Shown in pieces: positions 1 through 4,496 of a stretch of 5,295 nucleotides of DNA. The notes under the pieces were generated by a model. That model searched no databases and was not told where the DNA came from. It saw only the letters and a program-made list of their open reading frames with translations. Source of the stretch: an uncultured Collinsella sp. (GTDB lineage Bacteria > Actinomycetota > Coriobacteriia > Coriobacteriales > Coriobacteriaceae); NCBI GenBank assembly GCA_900544225.1, contig UQUD01000116.1:1-5295 (forward strand), read 5' to 3'. A program made the translations under genes and the position numbers. How positions within the stretch are numbered: position 1 is the stretch's first letter; each line of letters begins with the position of its first letter.

Positions 1-643
1 TCTCGGTGTCGACCACGTCGCAGCCCAGGAAGTGCTTGCGCCCGTCGGCGCCCAGCCCGATCGCGGTCACGACGCCCTGCGAGACGACCGACGAGCCGAC
101 CCTGCAGCTCATGTAGGTGGCGTCGAGCCACAGGTAGCAGCACGGCGTGCCCGAAAGGTCGCGGCGGCGGAACTCCGCCACCTCGGCGTCGAGGTCGGAG
201 CAGAGGCTCGAGACCTCCGAGCTCGACAGCGAGGATATGCCCAGCTTGGACGCCACGCGCTCGACCTTGCGGGTGGACACGCCGCACACGTACATCTCCT
301 GCACGATGGCGGCCACCGAGGTGTCGACGCGCGACCATCGCGCGAGCATGCCCTCGGGGTAGTAGGTGCCGTGCCTGAGCTTGGGTATCTCGAGCTCCAC
401 GTCGCCCACGGCGGTCTTGAGCGACCTGGGGCGGTAGCCGTTGCGGCTGTTCTCCCTGCCGTCGCTGCGCTCGTTGCGGCTCGCGCCGCACATCTGCTGG
501 GCCTCGGAGTCCATCAGTGCGTTCATCACGCCGCCCAGCACCCTGCACGCGAACTCGCGCGCGTCGCCGCACTCCTGCCAAAGCCTCGCCGCCTCGAGGG
601 CCTCGTCGCGACCGAGGCGCAGTACACTCTCTTCTTGGGGCAT
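1..643 (-). CDS. IS256-family (Mutator-like) transposase, N-terminal part; runs off the left edge
   Basis: The reading frame is open from ATG at 643 to the left edge, giving 214 residues with no stop; family members are usually about 400 residues, so roughly half is present. Visible family features are 'RNGYRPRSLKTAVGDVELEI' (residues 67-86), followed by a PKLRHGTYYP block, GVSTRKVERV (121-130), and the 'LWLDATYMSC' block (171-180), whose D174 should be the first Asp of the DDE catalytic triad. The other two acidic residues lie outside the window. The protein would cut and rejoin the ends of its own element. The start at 643 has a purine-rich site (GGAAGGAAAGG) just upstream. An in-frame ATG at 658 adds MEGKA and has AAGGTGA in front of it, so the exact start is open. 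The frame is intact throughout what is visible, so the copy may be functional, but that cannot be confirmed here. Confidence 0.93.
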   Translation of the reverse strand, partial: MPQEESVLRLGRDEALEAARLWQECGDAREFACRVLGGVMNALMDSEAQQMCGASRNERSDGRENSRNGYRPRSLKTAVGDVELEIPKLRHGTYYPEGMLARWSRVDTSVAAIVQEMYVCGVSTRKVERVASKLGISSLSSSEVSSLCSDLDAEVAEFRRRDLSGTPCCYLWLDATYMSCRVGSSVVSQGVVTAIGLGADGRKHFLGCDVVDTE

Positions 644-685
644 CGCCTTTCCTTCCATTCGTCACCTTCATTACTCCAACGACGA

Positions 686-713
686 ATTCTAGGCGGTGTC
701 CCCTCCCTTTCAA
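686..713 (-). promoter_or_regulatory. Candidate transposase promoter inside the IS
   Basis: On the minus strand there is TTGAAA (plus 708-713), a 16-base spacer, and TAGAAT (plus 686-691). Each hexamer matches the vegetative sigma consensus at 5 of 6 positions. Transcription would start near 679, leaving a leader of about 20-35 bases before the ATGs at 658 and 643. The -35 box overlaps the 3' arm of the small hairpin at 705-720. This was found by eye only. Confidence 0.55.
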
Positions 714-720
714 GAAAGGG
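705..720. repeat. Small inverted repeat (CCCTTT/AAAGGG) in the IS leader
   Basis: CCCTTT (705-710) pairs with AAAGGG (715-720) around CAAG; counting the next C-G pair gives a 7-bp stem with a 2-base loop. It lies directly inside the 22-bp palindrome and overlaps the candidate -35 box of the transposase. The two hairpins together would fold in any transcript read in from aspS, but not in one started at the internal promoter. Confidence 0.6.
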
Positions 721-722
721 CG

Positions 723-744
723 GAGGCGGGGCATGCCCCGCCTC
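723..744. repeat. Perfect 22-bp palindrome near the IS end
   Basis: Positions 723-744 read identically on both strands: an 11-base arm GAGGCGGGGCA followed directly by its reverse complement, with no spacer. It lies between the probable outer end of the IS256 element and the transposase promoter. In RNA it would form a very stable stem. There is no T-run on either side, so it is not a standard intrinsic terminator. Possible roles are a transposase binding site, or a structure that limits transcription entering from outside, as known for several IS families; both are inferences. Confidence 0.8.
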
Positions 745-751
745 TTACACC

Positions 752-850
752 ACATCTCTGTGCGCTACCGCGCGACCCGTTCTGGACGCAAATTCCAGGT
801 CGTAGTTTCCGCGACGCCCAGTCAACCTATACCCTCGCAACCTCGGCGTA
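752..850. other. Intergenic stretch between the IS end and the aspS terminator; nothing recognised
   Basis: These roughly 100 bases contain no convincing coding frame, RNA gene or strong promoter. The only structure seen is a weak repeat CTGGA (782-786) / TCCAG (794-798). The sequence is probably the original intergenic DNA after aspS, cut by the insertion; its continuation should be found on the far side of the element, outside the window. Confidence 0.5.
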
Positions 851-886
851 TAAAAAACGAGGGAAGACACACGTCCTTCCCTCGTT
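851..886 (-). terminator. Intrinsic terminator of aspS
   Basis: Read on the minus strand, an 11-bp perfect stem (AACGAGGGAAG, plus 876-886, with CTTCCCTCGTT, plus 856-866) encloses a 9-base loop and is followed by TTTTTT (plus 852-857, overlapping the stem foot). It begins 23 bases after the aspS stop codon. This is a textbook Rho-independent terminator and should shield the downstream IS from aspS transcription. Confidence 0.93.
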
Positions 887-909
887 GCAAGCAAGATGTA
901 GCCGCTCGC

Positions 910-2697
910 CTACATCAGGCGCAGGCTGACGTCCTTGAGCTGGGCGCCGCTAACGGCACTCGGGGCGCCCGACATAAGGTCGGAGCCGCTGGCCGTCTTG
1001 GGAAACGCCATGACGTCGCGGATGGAGTCGGAACCGGTGAGCAGCATGCACACGCGGTCCAGGCCCAGAGCGAAACCGCCCATCGGGGGCGCACCAAACT
1101 TGAGGGCCTCCATGAGGAAGCCGAACTGAGACTCGGCGCGCTCCTCGGTAAAGCCCAGGAGCTTGAGCATGGACATCTGCATCTCGGCGTTGTGGATACG
1201 CATACCGCCACCGCCGGCCTCAAAGCCGTCCATGACAAAGTCGTAGGTGCACGAACCGGCTGCCAACGGGTCGGCCTCGATCTTGGCGATGTCGGTCTCG
1301 GTCGGCAGGGTAAAGGGCTGGTGCTCGGCAGCGTAAGCCTTGCGGTCCTCATCCCAGTGGAACAGCGGGAAGTTGACGACCCACAGGAAGTCGTGGCCCT
1401 CGCGCTTGATCTCGAGTGCATTGGCCATGTGCGAACGCATGCCGCCCAGGATCTCGTCGGAGAGCAGGCGCGGGCCGGCGGCGAACATCACAAGGTCGCC
1501 GGGCTCGACGTCCATGCGCTCGCGCAGAGCGGCCATCTCCTCGTCCGAGAAGAACTTGACGATGGGGCTGTTGATGGAGCCGTCCTCGCGGAAGGCGATC
1601 CATGCCAGGCCCTTGGCGCCAAACGTGGAGGCCACGCCGGCGAGCTTATCGATCTTGGCACGTGCCCAGGCACCGGCGCCCTTGGCGTTAATGGCCTTGA
1701 CGGCAGAGCCCTCCTCGTTTGCGGCAGTCGCAAAGACCTTGAACTTGGAGTTGGCAAAGATGTCGGTCAGGTCGACCAGGTGCATGCCATAGCGGGTATC
1801 GGGCTTGTCGGAGCCATAGGTGTCCATGGCCTCCCAGTAGTTCATACGACGCAGCGGCGTGGGCATCTCGACACCCATGCGGCCGAAGGCGTCGGCAAGA
1901 ACCTCTTCGAGCGCGCTCATGACATCGTTCTGGTCCACGAAGGACATCTCGATATCGACCTGAGTGAACTCGGGCTGACGGTCGGCACGCAGGTCCTCGT
2001 CGCGGAAGCACTTGGCAACCTGGTAGTAGCGCTCGACGCCACCGACCATGAGCAGCTGCTTCAGGAGCTGCGGGGACTGCGGCAGGGCGTAGAAGTTGCC
2101 CGGCTGAATACGGCTGGGAACGATGAAATCGCGGGCACCCTCGGGCGTGGACTTAAACAGGGAGGGCGTCTCAACCTCCATGAACTCACGGTTGTGCAGC
2201 GCCTCGCGAATGGCAAAGGTAAAGTCGGAGCGCAGCTTGAGGTTGGCCATCATCTCGGGACGACGGAGGTCCAGATAGCGATAGCGCAGACGGGTGTCCT
2301 CACTGGTCTCGATGCCGTCCTCGATCTGGAACGGCGGGGTGACGGACGTGTTGAGCACCTCGGCGTGGTCGGTCAGGACCTCAATCTCGCCGGTCGCGAG
2401 CTTGGTGTTGGTGGTCTCCTCGCCACGGGAGCGCACGACGCCGTGGATCTTGATGGGCCACTCGGGACGCATGGTCTCGGCGATCTTAAAGGCGTCGCCG
2501 TCGGAGTGCTCGGGGTCGAAGGTGAGCTGCGTGATGCCCTCGCGGTCGCGAAGGTCGCAGAAAATAAGGCCGCCGTGGTCACGGCGACGGCTCACCCAAC
2601 CGGTGAGGGTGACCTCTTCGCCCACGTTCTCGCGGCGAAGCTCGCCGCAGGTACGGGTGTGCATGGAATGCTCGTCGATGGGACGGGTCTGGCTCAT
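910..2697 (-). CDS. aspS: Aspartyl-tRNA synthetase (class II, bacterial type)
   Basis: Activates L-aspartate with ATP and loads it onto tRNA-Asp in the cytoplasm. The 595 residues fit the bacterial family (about 590). Order of domains: N-terminal OB-fold anticodon-binding domain (about 13-120, with GWVSRRRDHGGLIF at 33-46), class II catalytic core with motif 1 (about 161-195), the QSPQ loop (207-210), motif 2 (FRDEDLRADRQPEF, 231-244; R232 should contact ATP), the bacteria-specific GAD insertion (about 300-430), and motif 3 (GFALGLDRV, 541-549; R548). The start at 2697 follows a strong AAGGAGG (plus 2707-2713) at 9 bases; ATG at 2664 (M12) lacks a comparable site, although family members often start near there, so the first 11 residues are a short extension. 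H41 in the RRRDHGG motif is the residue found in many non-discriminating enzymes that also charge tRNA-Asn, whereas E. coli has Leu; the specificity is not settled. The gene is monocistronic in this window, with its own terminator. Confidence 0.98.
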   Translation of the reverse strand: MSQTRPIDEHSMHTRTCGELRRENVGEEVTLTGWVSRRRDHGGLIFCDLRDREGITQLTFDPEHSDGDAFKIAETMRPEWPIKIHGVVRSRGEETTNTKLATGEIEVLTDHAEVLNTSVTPPFQIEDGIETSEDTRLRYRYLDLRRPEMMANLKLRSDFTFAIREALHNREFMEVETPSLFKSTPEGARDFIVPSRIQPGNFYALPQSPQLLKQLLMVGGVERYYQVAKCFRDEDLRADRQPEFTQVDIEMSFVDQNDVMSALEEVLADAFGRMGVEMPTPLRRMNYWEAMDTYGSDKPDTRYGMHLVDLTDIFANSKFKVFATAANEEGSAVKAINAKGAGAWARAKIDKLAGVASTFGAKGLAWIAFREDGSINSPIVKFFSDEEMAALRERMDVEPGDLVMFAAGPRLLSDEILGGMRSHMANALEIKREGHDFLWVVNFPLFHWDEDRKAYAAEHQPFTLPTETDIAKIEADPLAAGSCTYDFVMDGFEAGGGGMRIHNAEMQMSMLKLLGFTEERAESQFGFLMEALKFGAPPMGGFALGLDRVCMLLTGSDSIRDVMAFPKTASGSDLMSGAPSAVSGAQLKDVSLRLM

Positions 2698-2706
2698 ACC
2701 AGTGAT

Positions 2707-2713
2707 CCTCCTT
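2707..2713 (-). promoter_or_regulatory. Ribosome binding site of aspS
   Basis: AAGGAGG on the minus strand, 9 bases before the ATG at 2697. It is a near-perfect Shine-Dalgarno sequence and decides the start in favour of 2697 over the in-frame ATG at 2664. Confidence 0.9.
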
Positions 2714-2720
2714 TATGGAT

Positions 2721-2758
2721 CTGTGCCGCCCCGTGTCGTTCCGGGCGGCGTCGTACAG
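2721..2758 (-). promoter_or_regulatory. Stem-loop in the aspS 5' leader
   Basis: On the minus strand GCCGCCC (plus 2743-2749) pairs with GGGCGGC (plus 2725-2731) around an 11-base loop. The stem continues with CTGT/ACAG (plus 2755-2758 and 2721-2724) after a 5-base bulge on one side. The hairpin ends 7 bases upstream of the Shine-Dalgarno sequence. There is no T-run and no recognisable T-box signature, so it is neither a terminator nor an obvious tRNA-sensing leader. It may affect mRNA stability or translation; no role is demonstrated. Confidence 0.5.
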
Positions 2759-2802
2759 ATTTGCCCAGCCTGCGTAAACCGCGCAGCCAGACATGGCGTT
2801 CT

Positions 2803-2808
2803 ATCTTA
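2803..2808 (-). promoter_or_regulatory. Candidate -10 box of the aspS promoter
   Basis: TAAGAT on the minus strand matches TATAAT at 4 of 6 positions and lies about 105 bases before the aspS start, leaving a leader of about 100 bases that contains the stem-loop. No good -35 hexamer is seen at 16-18 bases, so the call is weak. Confidence 0.35.
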
Positions 2809-2877
2809 TCGCACCCACGTCGATGTACCGCGAAAAAGTAACTCTTGCCCAAAGACTTGACGGAGACGAAACAATTG

Positions 2878-2918
2878 ACGCGGCCTGGCCGTCGCCCAGG
2901 CGCGCCGCGTGCGACAAT
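2878..2918 (+). promoter_or_regulatory. Candidate serB promoter (extended -10) with upstream imperfect inverted repeat
   Basis: TGCGACAAT (2910-2918) fits an extended -10 element (TG, one base, then 4 of 6 matches to TATAAT), 36 bases before the serB ATG. No good -35 lies at the normal distance. Directly upstream, ACGCGG plus CCTGG (2878-2888) pairs with CCAGG plus CCGCGT (2896-2910), interrupted by a 4-base CGCG bulge. The repeat may be an operator or may simply reflect GC-rich sequence. Confidence 0.35.
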
Positions 2919-2953
2919 GTGCCCCAATACAACTGCACTCGGAAAGGCCCGCC

Positions 2954-3589
2954 ATGACTGCACGCCTCATCGTTATGGATATCGACTCCACGCTCATCAA
3001 CCAGGAGGTCATCGACCTGTTGGGCGAGGAGGCCGGCGTAGGCGAGCAAGTGGCGAAGATCACCGAGCGCGCCATGCGCGGCGAGCTCGACTTTAAGCAG
3101 GCGCTCGAGGAACGCGTGGGGCTGCTTGCCGGCTTGGACGAGAGCGTGTTCGAGCGCACCTTTGAGCGCGTGACGTTTACCCCCGGCGCGCTGGAGCTTG
3201 TGCGCTCGGCGCACAGCAAGGGCTGGAAGGTCGGCGTGGTAAGCGGCGGCTTTCACGAGGTCGCCGATAAGATCGTGGCCGCCGCGGGCATCGACTTTTG
3301 CCTCGCTAACCGCCTGGAGGTCGTGGACGGCAAGCTCACCGGCAAGCTGGCGGCAGACATTGTAACCAAGGAGTCCAAGCTCATCCAGCTGCTGGACTGG
3401 GCAGTTGAGTGCGGTGTCGACATGGCCCATACCGTGGCAATCGGCGACGGCGCCAACGACATCCCCATGATTCAGGCCGCGGGCACGGGCATCGCATTTT
3501 GCGCCAAGCCCAAGACGCGCGAAGCCGCCCCATTTGCCATCGACGAGCGCAACCTGATGCTCGCCATGGACATCATCCTGCGTGACTAG
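2954..3589 (+). CDS. serB: Phosphoserine phosphatase (HAD superfamily, short form)
   Basis: Hydrolyses O-phospho-L-serine to L-serine and phosphate, the last step of the phosphorylated serine pathway (EC 3.1.3.3), in the cytoplasm with Mg2+. The 211 residues correspond to the compact archaeal-type enzyme without the N-terminal regulatory extension of E. coli SerB. Residues that line up with the Methanocaldococcus jannaschii enzyme at a constant offset of two are the nucleophile D9 and acid/base D11 in DIDST, E18 and R54 for substrate binding, S97 in VVSGGF, K142, and D165 and D169 in GDGANDIPM. The start at 2954 has GGAAAGG (2941-2947) at 6 bases; a GTG at 2909 would add 15 residues with no family similarity. 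No serA or serC is in the window, so the gene seems to stand alone, divergent from aspS. No T-rich terminator follows it. Related HAD phosphatases with other substrates cannot be fully excluded, but every serB key residue is present. Confidence 0.95.
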   Translation: MTARLIVMDIDSTLINQEVIDLLGEEAGVGEQVAKITERAMRGELDFKQALEERVGLLAGLDESVFERTFERVTFTPGALELVRSAHSKGWKVGVVSGGFHEVADKIVAAAGIDFCLANRLEVVDGKLTGKLAADIVTKESKLIQLLDWAVECGVDMAHTVAIGDGANDIPMIQAAGTGIAFCAKPKTREAAPFAIDERNLMLAMDIILRD

Positions 3590-3598
3590 CCGATCCGT

Positions 3599-3627
3599 CT
3601 AACAATTGAATCAGTCTGTCCTATAGT
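3599..3627 (+). promoter_or_regulatory. Candidate larBC promoter
   Basis: CTAACA (3599-3604; 4 of 6 matches to TTGACA), a 17-base spacer, and TATAGT (3622-3627; 5 of 6 matches to TATAAT). Transcription would begin near 3634, giving a leader of about 70 bases before larB. The promoter starts 10 bases after the serB stop. A second weaker option is the extended -10 TGCTAGACT at 3672-3680. The inverted repeat at 3626-3659 covers the start region of the first promoter and reaches the -35 area of the second. Confidence 0.55.
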
Positions 3628-3659
3628 TTCCGAACAATTTTGTCTTAGTGTTCGGAAAC
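3626..3659. promoter_or_regulatory. Inverted repeat with 11-bp perfect arms, candidate operator of larBC
   Basis: GTTTCCGAACA (3626-3636) and TGTTCGGAAAC (3649-3659) are exact reverse complements separated by 12 bases, so the arm centres are 23 bp apart, about two helical turns. The repeat begins at the end of the candidate -10 box and spans the presumed transcription start, a typical place for a repressor operator. No T-run follows on either strand, which argues against a terminator. It could also fold as a hairpin in the larB leader. The regulator is unknown. Confidence 0.6.
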
Positions 3660-3703
3660 ATACCCTTTGAGTGCTAGACTTTGCGCCGTCGAAGGGAACA
3701 TAT

Positions 3704-4486
3704 ATGGATAAGCAAGATCTTGAGCAATTGCTGAGCGATGTTGCCGGCGGAGCAGTCACCCCGGCAGTCGCCCTCACGCGCATCCAAACGGCGCCAACCG
3801 CCGATCTGGGTTTTGCACAGCTCGATCTTTCGCGCGGAGTGCGCCAGGGAGCCGGCGAGGTTGTCTACGGTGCCGGTAAAACCGCCGAGCAAATTGCCGC
3901 CATTATCGAAGCGCTGCTCGATGCCGGCCAGGAGCGCATCCTGGTCACGCGCCTGGATGCCGAAAAGACAGCCCGCACCTCGGAGCTCCTCGGCAACGGC
4001 ATCGACCTGGGATATGTCCCGGACGCGCAGCTCGCCCTCGTGGGCGGCAAGCCCTCCCCTACCGGCAACGGACGCATCGTCGTCGCCTGCGCCGGCACGA
4101 GCGACCTGCCCGTCGCCGAGGAAGCCGCGTTGACGGCCGAGTTCTATGGCAACGAGGTCGACCGCCTCTACGACGTAGGCGTCGCCGGCCTGCACCGCCT
4201 ACTCGCGCATGCCGAGGAACTTGCCCAGGCACAGGTGGTCATCGCCATCGCCGGCATGGAGGGCGCGCTGGCGAGCGTTATCGGCGGTCTGGTGAGCTGT
4301 CCGGTCATCGCCGTTCCCACCAGCGTGGGCTACGGCGCAAGTTTTGGTGGCGTAGCCGCACTGCTCGCCATGCTCAACTCCTGTGCCAGCGGCGTATCGG
4401 TCGTCAATATCGACAACGGCTTTGGCGCCGCTTACCAGGCAAGTCTTATCAATCATCTGAGCGCCGGCACACCCCGCGCCCGCTAA
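3704..4486 (+). CDS. larB: LarB, pyridinium-3,5-biscarboxylic acid mononucleotide synthase
   Basis: First enzyme of nickel-pincer nucleotide (NPN) cofactor synthesis. It carboxylates the pyridinium ring of nicotinic acid adenine dinucleotide and releases AMP, giving the dicarboxylated mononucleotide used by LarE (EC 2.5.1.143). The 260 residues are close to the usual 245-260. It shows the N-terminal RGVRQGAGEVVYGAGKT block (44-60) and a PurE-like domain with CAGTSDLPVAEEAA (129-142), YDVGVAGLHRLL (156-167), AGMEGAL (183-189), PTSVGYGASFGG (205-216) and LNSCASG (224-230). C227 is the counterpart of Cys221, which is reported to bond covalently to the substrate in Lactobacillus plantarum LarB. 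The start at 3704 is set by GAAGGGA (3691-3697); an upstream GTG at 3671 adds 11 unlike residues. larC follows after 10 bases, so the two are co-transcribed. larA and larE are not visible and may lie beyond the right edge or elsewhere. Confidence 0.95.
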   Translation: MDKQDLEQLLSDVAGGAVTPAVALTRIQTAPTADLGFAQLDLSRGVRQGAGEVVYGAGKTAEQIAAIIEALLDAGQERILVTRLDAEKTARTSELLGNGIDLGYVPDAQLALVGGKPSPTGNGRIVVACAGTSDLPVAEEAALTAEFYGNEVDRLYDVGVAGLHRLLAHAEELAQAQVVIAIAGMEGALASVIGGLVSCPVIAVPTSVGYGASFGGVAALLAMLNSCASGVSVVNIDNGFGAAYQASLINHLSAGTPRAR

Positions 4487-4490
4487 GGAG
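4485..4490 (+). promoter_or_regulatory. Ribosome binding site of larC overlapping the larB stop
   Basis: AAGGAG shares its AA with the TAA stop of larB and lies 6 bases before the larC ATG. The overlap suggests coupled translation of the two genes. Confidence 0.85.
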
Positions 4491-4496
4491 CATTCC

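Larger units (their letters stand above)
1..760 (-). mobile_element. IS256-family insertion sequence, transposase-proximal end
   Basis: The transposase, its promoter and the hairpins upstream of it together make up the 5' end of an insertion sequence lying in the intergenic region after aspS. Read on the minus strand, the outer end contains GGTGTAAGAGGCGGGG. The TGTAA-like core resembles the conserved inner part of IS256-family terminal repeats, so the element probably ends somewhere between 751 and about 770; 760 is a nominal value. The other end, and so the matching terminal repeat and the target-site duplication (usually 8-9 bp in this family), is outside the window. The insertion lies beyond the aspS terminator and appears to leave aspS unharmed. 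Confidence 0.75.

Noticed and set aside
32..805. A 257-codon plus-strand frame over the left region
   Set aside because: It is the antisense shadow of the IS256-family transposase, which has clear family motifs, and it continues across the IS end.
517..2841. A 774-codon open frame on the plus strand opposite aspS
   Set aside because: It lies antisense to the unmistakable AspRS gene, extends across the IS boundary, the terminator and the aspS promoter, and its product has no recognisable domain. Long antisense frames are expected in high-GC coding DNA.
2909..2953. Upstream GTG start for serB, adding 15 residues
   Set aside because: The added residues overlap the candidate -10 element and lack family similarity; ATG 2954 has GGAAAGG at 6 bases.
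3631..3654. LexA (SOS box) reading of CGAAC...GTTCG in the larB operator
   Set aside because: The half-sites resemble the CGAAC/GTTCG arms of Gram-positive SOS boxes, but that box has only 4 bases between them; here the gap is 14, so LexA binding is not expected.
3626..3659. Inverted repeat as intrinsic terminator of serB
   Set aside because: Neither side has a T-run and the arms are only moderately GC-rich; the position relative to TATAGT fits an operator better.
3671..3703. Upstream GTG start for larB, adding 11 residues
   Set aside because: ATG 3704 has a good Shine-Dalgarno sequence (GAAGGGA) at the right distance, and the extra residues do not resemble LarB.
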